DNA from: Streptomyces sp. TP-A0874
GTDB lineage: Bacteria; Actinomycetota; Actinomycetes; Streptomycetales; Streptomycetaceae
Length of the DNA stretch: 64,000 bases
Direction of reading: 5' to 3'
NCBI RefSeq assembly: GCF_001748085.1
Contig: NZ_BBZK01000004.1
Span: 434,001-498,000, forward strand
Part shown: positions 35,684 through 43,207 of the stretch, one piece after another
Layout: each line of letters begins with the position of its first letter
How positions within the stretch are numbered: the first letter of the stretch is position 1
Notes under the pieces: generated by a model
Told to the model about the DNA's origin: nothing
The model's input: only the letters and a program-made list of their open reading frames with translations
Database searches by the model: none
Translations under genes and position numbers: made by a program

Positions 35684-36086
35684 ACTGCTGCGTGGCCGGG
35701 GGGTCGTGCCCGGCCGGGCGAGCGGGCCGGCGCTGGTGTGCACCGCTCCGCTGTCGGGCTGGGGCGGGATCGACCCCCGGAGCGGCACAATCGTCGAGAG
35801 CGGCCACCCCCAACACGGGCGGAGCGTCGCCGGGACCGTTCTCCTGCTCCCCGGTGCGAAGGGGTCGTCAGGCTGGTCCGGGCAGTTCCATCTCGCCAAG
35901 CTCCAGGGCACGGCGCCCCGGGCCATCGTGTTCACCCGGATGAACAGCAAGCTCGCCCTGGGGCTGGCCGTCCTCCGGGTCCCGGCCGTGACCGGTCTGG
36001 TGACCGACCCGGCGACGATCCGCACCGGGGACCTGGTGGAGGTGGACGGCACCGCCGGCACAGTACTGATACGACGGGAGGACTGA
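35676..36086 (+). CDS. Aconitase X swivel (small) subunit, DUF126
   Basis: A 136-residue swivel domain with the typical opening 'LLRGRGVVPGRASGPALVCT', then 'APLSGWGGIDPRSGTIVE' and the loop 'PGAKGSSGWSGQFH'. It closes over the active site of the large subunit, as the swivel does in aconitases. Having the two halves as separate genes is the type II arrangement. The ATG lies inside the large-subunit gene. Confidence 0.9.
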   Translation: MPELLRGRGVVPGRASGPALVCTAPLSGWGGIDPRSGTIVESGHPQHGRSVAGTVLLLPGAKGSSGWSGQFHLAKLQGTAPRAIVFTRMNSKLALGLAVLRVPAVTGLVTDPATIRTGDLVEVDGTAGTVLIRRED

Positions 36087-36090
36087 GGAC

Positions 36091-36921
36091 GTGGAGACGC
36101 TGCGCATCGACGGACGGGTGGTCCTGGTGACCGGGGCTGCGAGTGGGATCGGCAACGAGATCGCCCGTGCCTGCGTGCGGGAGGGCGCTGTCGTCCATCT
36201 CGCGGACGCCTCGGAAGCGGTCCACACCGCGGCCGAGCAGCTGGCCGGGGCCGGTTCCGGGACGGCCGTCCCGCACCGGTGCGACGTGACCGACCCGGAG
36301 GCGGTCCGCGGTCTGGTGGAGGGCGTGGTCGCGGCCTCGGGCCGGCTCGACGTCGCGTTCCTCAACGCGGGCCTCAACGGTGTTCCCGCACCGCTCCAGC
36401 CCGGCGGCGCGATCGACGAACTTCCGTTCTCCTCGTGGCGCCGGGTCATGGACGTCAACCTCGACGGGCTCTTCCACTGTCTGCAGCAGTGCGCGCGGGT
36501 CATGAAGGAGCAGCGGTCGGGCAGCATCGTCGCCACCGCCTCCACGGCCGGCCTGCGGGCGGAGCCCCGGGTCAGCTATCCGTACGTCGTCTCGAAGGCC
36601 GCGGTCGTCGGCCTGGTCCGCCAGGCTGCTCTGGAGCTCGCCCGGTTCGGTGTCCGCGTCAACGCGCTGGCGCCCGGGCCGGTGGTCACCAACATCGGCG
36701 GCACCGGACCCCGGCCCGCGGCCAGCGTGGCCGCCTGGGAGGACTCCGTCCCGATGCGGCGTTGGGGCCGACCGGCGGACGTCACCGGGCTCGCCCTGCT
36801 GCTGGCTTCGGACGCGTCCTCCTGGATGACCGGCGGCACGCACGTCGTCGACGGCGGTGCCTCAGCCCTGACCCAGGTGCTCAGCGACGCGCTGCCCGCT
36901 CCGGACGCCGGGGATCGGTGA
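36091..36921 (+). CDS. Short-chain dehydrogenase/reductase
   Basis: A 276-residue SDR. The cofactor motif is 'VTGAASGIG' (about 14-22), with 'CDVTD', 'LNAGLNG' and the catalytic Tyr-Lys in 'YVVSKAAVVG'. An Asp after the second strand ('HLADASE') suggests NAD preference. It is the last gene of the catabolic operon, four bases after the swivel subunit, and is followed by a strong terminator. Confidence 0.88.
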   Translation: METLRIDGRVVLVTGAASGIGNEIARACVREGAVVHLADASEAVHTAAEQLAGAGSGTAVPHRCDVTDPEAVRGLVEGVVAASGRLDVAFLNAGLNGVPAPLQPGGAIDELPFSSWRRVMDVNLDGLFHCLQQCARVMKEQRSGSIVATASTAGLRAEPRVSYPYVVSKAAVVGLVRQAALELARFGVRVNALAPGPVVTNIGGTGPRPAASVAAWEDSVPMRRWGRPADVTGLALLLASDASSWMTGGTHVVDGGASALTQVLSDALPAPDAGDR

Positions 36922-36954
36922 CGGCCGTCCGGCCTTGGCCCCCGCGGACGGGAA

Positions 36955-37005
36955 GCAGGCGAGGGCCGCTCCCGGGGAGTCTTCCCGGGAGCGGCCCTCG
37001 CCTGC
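36955..37005. terminator. Very strong bidirectional terminator
   Basis: A perfect 22-bp stem (36955-36976 with 36984-37005) with the 7-base loop GAGTCTT. It separates the catabolic operon from the convergent ggt gene. Confidence 0.9.
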
Positions 37006-37016
37006 TCACTCAGCGG

Positions 37017-38828
37017 TCAGGGGCGACCGTGCGGGCGCACGACCATCGCCGATCCACCGCCCCGGCGCTCGGTCTCCGCCGCGGCGAGCCAGCGTCCGTC
37101 CGGCATCCGCTGCACTCCCGTGGCGGCACCGATCTCCGAGGACTGCCCGAACTCGTGGCCCAAGCCCTCCAGGCCTTCCCGGACCGGGGAATTCCACAGT
37201 CCGGGCTCGATGTCGGTCTTGGCCGCGTTCCGCTGGCTGGCGCGCGGCGCCGCGATCGCGTCCACCAGCGGCATACCGCGGTCCAGGTGGTTGGTGAGGG
37301 TCTGCGCGACGGTGGTGATGATCGTCGCCCCGCCCGGTGAGCCCACGGCCAGCAGCGGCTCTCCGTCCCGGAGGACGATCGTCGGCGACATCGAGGAGCG
37401 GGGCCGCTTGCCCGGGCCCGGCAGGTTCGGGTCCGGGGCCTCCGGGTCGACCGGGGTGAAGGAGAAGTCGGTCAGCTCGTTGTTGAGCAGGAAGCCCCGG
37501 CCCGGGACCGTGATGCCGCTGCCGCCGGTCTGCTCGATGGTGAGGGTGTAGGCGACGACGTTCCCCCACTTGTCGGCGGTGGTGAGGTGGGTGGTGTCCC
37601 GGCCCTCGTAGGTGGTCGCCACCGCCGGGCCACCGGTCCCGCAGGCCCGCGGCCGGTGCGGGTCGCCCGGCGCCACCGGGCTCTCCAGCACCGCGTCCTC
37701 CTTGATGAGGCAGCCCCGGGCGTCAGCGAACCGCTGCGAGGTGAGTGCCTTGGTCGGCACGTCCTCGAAGGCCGGGTCGCCGACCCAGCGGCCCCGGTCG
37801 GCGAAGCTGATCCGGCTCGCCTCGACGAACCGGTGCAGGTACTGCTCCTCGCTCAGCGACGACACATCGGAGCGTTCGAGGATGTTGAGGATCTCCGCCA
37901 CCGTGGTGCCGCCGGAGGACGACGGGGCCATGCCGTAGACGTCCAGGCCGCGGTAGTCGGTGTGGCTCGGAGCCTGCCGCTTGGTCCGGTAGCCGCGCAG
38001 GTCGCCGGTGGTCATGTCACCCGGCCGCACCTGGTGCTCCTGGTCCGGGCCGACCGGCGGCTGCCGCACGGTGTCGACCACTTCGCGGCCGAGTGCGCCG
38101 CGGTAGAACAGGCCGGTGCCCTTCTTGCCGAGTTCGGCGTAGGTGCGGGCCAGGTCGGGGTTCTTGAAGGTGGAGCCGACCACGGGCAGTTCCCCGCCCG
38201 GGAGGAAGAGGTCGACGGTGGCGGGGAAGTTCCGGAAGCGCTCCTCGTTGTCGGCCGTCTGCTGCCGGAAGGTCTCGTCGACCGTGAAACCGTCCCGTGC
38301 CAGCCGCTCGGCGGGCTTCAGGTTCTGCGCCAGGGACTTGCTTCCCCAGGCGTCGAGCGCGGCGTCCCAGGTGGCGGCCGTTCCCGGAGTCCCCACCGAG
38401 AGCCCGCTGGTGACCGCCTCATCGAAGGCGATCGGCTCGCCGTCCTCCAGGAAGAGCGTCTCGTCCGCGCTGCCCGGTGCGGTCTCCCGTCCGTCGACGG
38501 TGTGCACCTTGCCGCTCTTGGCGTCGTAGTAGACGAAGTAGCCGCCACCGCCGATGCCCGCCGAGTACGGCTCGGTGACCCCGAGAGCGGCGGCCGTCGC
38601 CACCGCGGCGTCCACCGCGTTTCCACCGCGCCGGAGGATCTCGATGCCGGCGGCCGAGGCGTCCGCGTCCACGCTGGCGACCGCGCCGCCGTAGCCGACC
38701 GCCACCGGCGACTTGGCCTGCCGGGCGTGCGGGACGGAGTCGGCCGCCGGCGCCGCCGCGGCGGTCACCGCCAGCACGGCCGCGCCGGCGGCCAGCAGTG
38801 GCGCGTTTCGTAGGACAGGGCGGTGCAT
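37017..38828 (-). CDS. ggt: Gamma-glutamyltransferase
   Basis: A 603-residue secreted proenzyme that hydrolyses or transfers the gamma-glutamyl group of glutathione and similar compounds. A Sec-type signal peptide covers about 1-29 ('LLAAGAAVLAVTAAAAPA'). 'RRGGNAVDAAVATAAALGVT' and 'GIGGGGYFVYY' are family signatures. The autocleavage/catalytic Thr is Thr412 in 'RDTTHLTTADKWGN', dividing large and small subunits. 'GSPGGATIITTVAQ' is near the end. AGGAGG precedes the ATG. It stands alone on its strand. Confidence 0.93.
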   Translation of the reverse strand: MHRPVLRNAPLLAAGAAVLAVTAAAAPAADSVPHARQAKSPVAVGYGGAVASVDADASAAGIEILRRGGNAVDAAVATAAALGVTEPYSAGIGGGGYFVYYDAKSGKVHTVDGRETAPGSADETLFLEDGEPIAFDEAVTSGLSVGTPGTAATWDAALDAWGSKSLAQNLKPAERLARDGFTVDETFRQQTADNEERFRNFPATVDLFLPGGELPVVGSTFKNPDLARTYAELGKKGTGLFYRGALGREVVDTVRQPPVGPDQEHQVRPGDMTTGDLRGYRTKRQAPSHTDYRGLDVYGMAPSSSGGTTVAEILNILERSDVSSLSEEQYLHRFVEASRISFADRGRWVGDPAFEDVPTKALTSQRFADARGCLIKEDAVLESPVAPGDPHRPRACGTGGPAVATTYEGRDTTHLTTADKWGNVVAYTLTIEQTGGSGITVPGRGFLLNNELTDFSFTPVDPEAPDPNLPGPGKRPRSSMSPTIVLRDGEPLLAVGSPGGATIITTVAQTLTNHLDRGMPLVDAIAAPRASQRNAAKTDIEPGLWNSPVREGLEGLGHEFGQSSEIGAATGVQRMPDGRWLAAAETERRGGGSAMVVRPHGRP

Positions 38829-38928
38829 GCGTACCTCCTGTGGGGGGATCAGTGGAAGCGCAGCCTAACGGCGGCGCGGAGCCGTCGTAACCGGCGTTCG
38901 TCATCTCGTCCGCAAGTGGCCGCGCCGA

Positions 38929-38934
38929 TAGCAT
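38929..38934 (+). promoter_or_regulatory. -10 element for a leaderless transcript
   Basis: TAGCAT lies eight bases before ATG 38943, and no ribosome binding site is present. No convincing -35 was seen. Confidence 0.35.
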
Positions 38935-38942
38935 CCGGGCCC

Positions 38943-39671
38943 ATGAACGACGATCTGCGCAACCTCGTCCTCGGTGTGATCGCGGCCGGTATCAGCGCGG
39001 CCGTCGGTTGGTTCGCCCGTACGTACCTCTGGCGCCGCACGCTCCGCCGAAAGCAACGCTTCTTCGGACTCCCGGCCAACTCCGAGTGCATGCTGGTGAT
39101 CAACCAGGCGGCCGGGACCACCTACTGGTCGGTGGCGCGCCGTGACGTGTTCGCCTTGCTGGAGCTCTCCGCCCTGATCAAGGACTGCGAGGCCAAGGCG
39201 CGGATCGTGCTCCACGACGCGGCGCAGCAGGGTTTCGGCGACCGGACCGAGTTCTGCATAGGCGGCCCGGTGTCGAACCAGCGGATGGCGGCCCATCTGG
39301 AGGCGCTGCTCCCGGGCATCAGGGTCAACACCGACCAGGAGCGCGGCCCGGACCAAGGGGCGTTCGAGGTCGGTGGTGAGACCTACCGGTCGGAACCGGG
39401 CAAGACCGAATACGTCATCGTCGCCCGGCTCACCGCGGGTCAGGAGGCCCGTCCCGTCTTCCTCGCCAGTGGCCAGAACGCGATCGCCAACCAGGCCGCC
39501 GTGCGCTACCTGACACGGAACCATCCCCGGCTCTACCGCAAGTACGGCGAGGGGAGCTTCTGCCTCCTGCTGAAGGTCATCAACTCCGACTCCTACGGTC
39601 CGGACGTCGCCGAACTCGTCACGGACATCACCCGCGCGGCCACGAGCCCCGCACCCGCGACGGCGGGGTGA
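38943..39671 (+). CDS. Membrane-anchored protein of unknown function
   Basis: I do not recognise a family. The 242-residue protein has one hydrophobic helix at about 8-27 ('LVLGVIAAGISAAVGWFART') followed by basic residues, so it is probably anchored with the rest in the cytoplasm. The soluble part is alpha/beta and includes 'LVINQAAGTTYWSVARRDVF' and 'NQAAVRYLTRNHPRLYRKYG'. It is divergent from ggt with 114 bp between. A -10-like TAGCAT sits at leaderless spacing before the ATG. Confidence 0.72.
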   Translation: MNDDLRNLVLGVIAAGISAAVGWFARTYLWRRTLRRKQRFFGLPANSECMLVINQAAGTTYWSVARRDVFALLELSALIKDCEAKARIVLHDAAQQGFGDRTEFCIGGPVSNQRMAAHLEALLPGIRVNTDQERGPDQGAFEVGGETYRSEPGKTEYVIVARLTAGQEARPVFLASGQNAIANQAAVRYLTRNHPRLYRKYGEGSFCLLLKVINSDSYGPDVAELVTDITRAATSPAPATAG

Positions 39672-39805
39672 CCCCGGCGGCGGGGCCAGGCCATCCCGCT
39701 GTCGCGGCTGCCCGGGCCGGTCGGCCACGGCGCTGTGGAGCGAGCGGTTAGGGTGAGAGTGCAGCAGGTGCGTCTGCGCTGAGCGCGAGGGAGGTCTGGG
39801 CGTTG

Positions 39806-40252
39806 GTGACCGTCAGCTCTTCGCGTACCGCGAACGCCGCCCTCTTCCTGCTTCTGGCGGTGCTGCTTCCGCTGGCCGGGGTGAACTGCCTCGTTGCCGA
39901 CGCTCCGGCGGCCGCTTCCGCCGCTCCGCCGCCGCGGAGCGCCGAGGTGGCTCAGGGATCGGTCCCGTCCTCCAGCCGGCCGGTGGCCGACACCGTCGGC
40001 CCCTCGGGCGACGAAGACCCGGCGGGCGACGGCGAGAGGCTCACCGCGCCCCGCTGCTCCGGCAAGAAGTTCAGCGGCGCCGGGGCCACGCGTTCGCTCG
40101 ATCACCGCCCCGAACCGGTCGGCCCCTCCCCCGCCGCCGCCGTCGCCGTCGGCAGTCCCGCGGCGGAGCGGCCCGCCGCGGCGCCCGGTCGCGGTGGACC
40201 GGCACCGCCTGCCGCGCCCACCCTCGAAAGCCTCTCCGTACTGCGTGTCTAG
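39806..40252 (+). CDS. Small exported Ala/Pro-rich protein
   Basis: A 148-residue protein of unknown function. One hydrophobic segment (about 9-29) looks like a signal or anchor; the Cys after 'LPLAGVN' is not in a standard lipobox. The rest is Ala/Pro/Ser-rich and disordered, ending in 'LESLSVLRV'. The start is GTG 39806, or TTG 39803 eight bases after GGGAGG. It is followed by thiol-redox genes on the same strand, with which it probably forms a group. Confidence 0.6.
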   Translation: MTVSSSRTANAALFLLLAVLLPLAGVNCLVADAPAAASAAPPPRSAEVAQGSVPSSSRPVADTVGPSGDEDPAGDGERLTAPRCSGKKFSGAGATRSLDHRPEPVGPSPAAAVAVGSPAAERPAAAPGRGGPAPPAAPTLESLSVLRV

Positions 40253-40303
40253 GACCTGGCCGGCAGCCAGGCCCCGACAGTTCCGCAGAACGGAGTCCTT
40301 CCC

Positions 40304-40789
40304 ATGTCCTCTTCCCGCTCACCCCGGCAGGCCGCCCGCACCTTGGCCGCCTGGCCTCGACGCCGCTGGGCGTTCACCGCGCTGACGGCCTCCGCCACCG
40401 CGCTGCTGGTCGGTGTGCCGACCGCGGTGGTCCCCAATCCGCTGTTCTCCCGCTCGGTCCCCGTGCAGTGGTGGAACTACCCCACGCTGGCGGTGACCGC
40501 CGTGCTCTCCGGGCTCGTCGTCGCCAGCTACCTGCGACTCCCCGGCGACCCGGTGGCGCCGCCCGCCCCCGGTCGGCTCGGGCCGATCGGCGGCGTCCTC
40601 TCCTTCTTCGCCGTGGGCTGCCCGGTGTGCAACAAGCTGGTCCTGCTGTTCCTCGGCACCTCGGGCGCACTCAGCTACTGGGCCCCCCTGCAACCGCTCG
40701 TAGCGGTGGCCGCGGTGGCGCTGCTCGCCGAGGCCGCGCTCCGCAGGCTCGCCACCGCCGAGGTCTGCCCCGCGCCGGCGTCCGTCTGA
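40304..40789 (+). CDS. Integral membrane protein with a CPVC thiol motif
   Basis: A 161-residue protein with about four hydrophobic helices. The segment 'FFAVGCPVCNKLVLLFLGTS' has a CxxC pair (C106, C109) at the edge of a helix, the position expected for a membrane thiol-redox site. There is no soluble thioredoxin domain. The next genes encode a DsbA-like protein and CcdA, so passing electrons across the membrane is a plausible role (inference). Confidence 0.7.
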   Translation: MSSSRSPRQAARTLAAWPRRRWAFTALTASATALLVGVPTAVVPNPLFSRSVPVQWWNYPTLAVTAVLSGLVVASYLRLPGDPVAPPAPGRLGPIGGVLSFFAVGCPVCNKLVLLFLGTSGALSYWAPLQPLVAVAAVALLAEAALRRLATAEVCPAPASV

Positions 40790-40841
40790 CCGCCGGTCGG
40801 ACCTCTCACCACACTCTTTCCACACCTCGCAGGAGACAGCC

Positions 40842-41567
40842 GTGCCCGTCATTTCCGCATCTGTCCGCCGTCGGCGGATCATCCTCGCCGCAGCCGTCCT
40901 GGCCGCGGCCGTACTGGCGGCCGTACTGGCCCTGACCGGCGGCGGCGACCAGGAGGAGAAGGCATCCTCGACCCCCCGTTCCACTTCGACCGACGGTTCC
41001 CCGGATCCGGAGGGCGACTACGCCGATCTGGCCCGGCGGGAGGCGAACGACCCGTTCGCCATCGGCCGCGCCGACGCTCCGGTGGTACTGATCGAGTACG
41101 CCGACTTCCAGTGCCCGTTCTGCGGTCAGTTCGCTCAGAAGACCCAGCCGGAACTGGTCCGCGACTACGTCGAGCAGGGCAAACTGCGGATCGAGTGGCG
41201 GAACTTCCCCATCTTCGGCGCCGAGTCCGAGCAGGCCGCCCGCGCGGCGTGGGCCGCGGGCCAGCAGAAGAGGTTCTGGGAGTTCCACGACCTCCTCTAC
41301 GCCGCCGAGCCCCGTAAGCGGAACTCCGGCGCCTTCAGTGAAGAACGCCTGGTGGAGTTCGCCCGGCAGGCGGAGGTGCCCGATCTGAAGCGCTTCCGCG
41401 AGGACATGGCCGGTGATAAGGCGCACCAGGCCGTCGACCGGGACCAGGAGGAGGGCTACGGCCTCGGCGTCCCCAGTACCCCGGCGTTCCTGGTGGGTGA
41501 CACCCCGATCCTGGGCGCACAGCCCACCAAGACCTTCAGGGACGCCGTTGAGAAGGCCCACCGATGA
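40842..41567 (+). CDS. DsbA-like membrane-anchored thioredoxin-fold protein
   Basis: A 241-residue protein with an N-terminal membrane anchor (about 12-31) and a Ser/Thr/Asp linker. The DsbA-type domain has active site 'ADFQCPFCGQF' (C91, C94) and the cis-Pro loop 'GVPSTPAFLV'. It would form or exchange disulfides outside the membrane. The start is GTG 40842 with CAGGAG upstream. It overlaps ccdA by ATGA, which strongly links it to CcdA. Confidence 0.88.
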   Translation: MPVISASVRRRRIILAAAVLAAAVLAAVLALTGGGDQEEKASSTPRSTSTDGSPDPEGDYADLARREANDPFAIGRADAPVVLIEYADFQCPFCGQFAQKTQPELVRDYVEQGKLRIEWRNFPIFGAESEQAARAAWAAGQQKRFWEFHDLLYAAEPRKRNSGAFSEERLVEFARQAEVPDLKRFREDMAGDKAHQAVDRDQEEGYGLGVPSTPAFLVGDTPILGAQPTKTFRDAVEKAHR

Positions 41568-42424
41568 ACGACGTCGGCTACCTCCTGGCCCTCCTCGGCG
41601 GGTTGCTCACACTGCTCAGCCCGTGCAGCGCGCTGCTGCTGCCCGCCTTCTTCGCCTACACCTTCACCACCCCCACCCGGCTGCTCAGGCACACCGGGCT
41701 GTTCTACGTCGGCCTGTGCGCCACCCTGGTACCGCTGGGCGCGGCCGGCTCCGTCGCCAGCCGGTTCTTCAACGGTCACCGGGAGCTTCTGGTCGGGCTG
41801 GGGGGCTGGACGATGATCGTGCTCGGGCTGGCGCAGATCCTCGGTCTCGGGTTCGGTTCCCGCCGACTCCAGCAGGCCGCCGCCCGGCCGCGGCCGGGCT
41901 CGGTCGCCTCCGTGCTGGCCCTCGGAGCGGTCTACGGACTCGCCGGCTTCTGCGCCGGACCGATCCTCGGCGGCATCCTCACCGTCGCCGCCCTGGGCGG
42001 CGGCAGCCCCTGGTACGGCGGAAGCCTGCTGGCCGTCTACGCGCTGGGCATGGCCCTCCCCCTCTTCCTCCTGGCACTGCTCTGGGACCGCCTCGACCTG
42101 GGACGGCGCGGTTGGCTGCGGGGCCGTCAGCTCACCCTGGGGCGCGTCTCCTTCCACAGCACGTCCCTGTTCGGCGGCCTGCTCTTCATCGCTCTGGGCG
42201 CGCTGTTCCTGCTCTTCGACGGCGCGTCGGCGATCCCGTCCCCCCTGAGCGCGGACTCCGAGTTCGCGGTCGAGCAGTGGCTGTCCCGGACGGCCGCGGC
42301 GATTCCCGACCGGATGCTCCTGCTCACCGCCGCCCTGCTGGTCGCAGCGGGCGCCCTGGTGGTGCTGCTGCGGAATCTTCGGCACGGCGACAACGGACCG
42401 CCTGCGGAGGAGAACGAACACTGA
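41564..42424 (+). CDS. ccdA: CcdA-like cytochrome c biogenesis / thiol electron-transfer protein
   Basis: A 286-residue membrane protein with about six to seven helices. The two functional Cys lie in the paired helices, C21 in 'TLLSPCSALLLPAF' and about C130 in 'GLAGFCAGPILGG', matching CcdA/DsbD-beta. It carries reducing power from cytoplasmic thioredoxin to extracytoplasmic thiol proteins. Translation is coupled to the DsbA-like gene. No cytochrome maturation genes are nearby, so the target is probably that partner. Confidence 0.88.
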   Translation: MNDVGYLLALLGGLLTLLSPCSALLLPAFFAYTFTTPTRLLRHTGLFYVGLCATLVPLGAAGSVASRFFNGHRELLVGLGGWTMIVLGLAQILGLGFGSRRLQQAAARPRPGSVASVLALGAVYGLAGFCAGPILGGILTVAALGGGSPWYGGSLLAVYALGMALPLFLLALLWDRLDLGRRGWLRGRQLTLGRVSFHSTSLFGGLLFIALGALFLLFDGASAIPSPLSADSEFAVEQWLSRTAAAIPDRMLLLTAALLVAAGALVVLLRNLRHGDNGPPAEENEH

Positions 42425-42445
42425 TCAGCCCGTGTCCGGTCGAGG

Positions 42446-42470
42446 GCCGTCCCAGACCTCCCGGGACGGC
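42446..42470. terminator. Hairpin between ccdA and the DUF6278 gene
   Basis: GCCGTCCC (42446-42453) and GGGACGGC (42463-42470) pair perfectly around a 9-base loop, 21 bp after the ccdA stop. Confidence 0.55.
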
Positions 42471-42532
42471 GCCGAGTTGCCACTCGGGCGGGCTCGTGGG
42501 CGGTGTCACGGGCCTGAGCAGCCGCTCCGGGC

Positions 42533-42976
42533 TCAGCCCTCCCGAACGCCCGCGTATACCTGGGAGAGTTGGGGCGCGCCGCTGGTCGCCCAGCCGAGGC
42601 CGACCTCCACCACCTCGAGTTCGCGTCCGCAGACCAGGTGCACGACCGGGGCCCCGTGGTCACGCAGTCGCCAACTCGCACCGCCCACGGTCTGGACGAT
42701 GACCGTGCCCAGGTAGAACCCGGCGTCGTTGCCCAGCCAAGGTAACTCCTCGGGATCGTCCCGCCAGCGCGGGAGCATCTGGTCCAGGGCCACCAACGAC
42801 CCAGGGCTGTCGTCGAGTTCGATACCGGCAGCCGCCGCCTGGGCGCGGAGCATCTCGCACTCGGCCAGGAGCGAGGCCATCCCGGAGAGGTCCGCCACGG
42901 CTGGGGAGTCGCCTTCCGCTCCAGCGGTGGCAGCGCCATGACGCTTGCGCCAGTTGTCCAGGAAGGGGATGTTCAT
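42533..42976 (-). CDS. DUF6278-like protein
   Basis: A 147-residue cytoplasmic protein resembling the actinobacterial DUF6278 group: 'MASLLAECEMLRAQAAAAGI', 'SLVALDQMLPRWRDDP', then 'GNDAGFYLGTVIVQTV' and 'WRLRDHGAPVVHLV'. Function unknown. The start is ATG 42976. It is divergent from the GDSL hydrolase gene, with 231 bp between them in which I see no gene. Confidence 0.68.
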   Translation of the reverse strand: MNIPFLDNWRKRHGAATAGAEGDSPAVADLSGMASLLAECEMLRAQAAAAGIELDDSPGSLVALDQMLPRWRDDPEELPWLGNDAGFYLGTVIVQTVGGASWRLRDHGAPVVHLVCGRELEVVEVGLGWATSGAPQLSQVYAGVREG

Positions 42977-43207
42977 ACCACTAAGGTTCCCACCCCGGCG
43001 TGTCGAAGCACTACAGGCGCGCGGAGGCACCGGCCGCCGGCCGGCCGTTGCGGAGCGCCCCTCGGACCGTCTTCTCCCGTACTCCGCGCCTTCATCGGCC
43101 GGTCCACCGGAGGATGCCGCGGCCTCAGCCCGGGGAGAGTCAATGTGCTCGTGGCAACACCCCGCAGTCCGCCGGGAAGCGGGTTCGCCCGCTGGGAAGG
43201 ACCAGCC

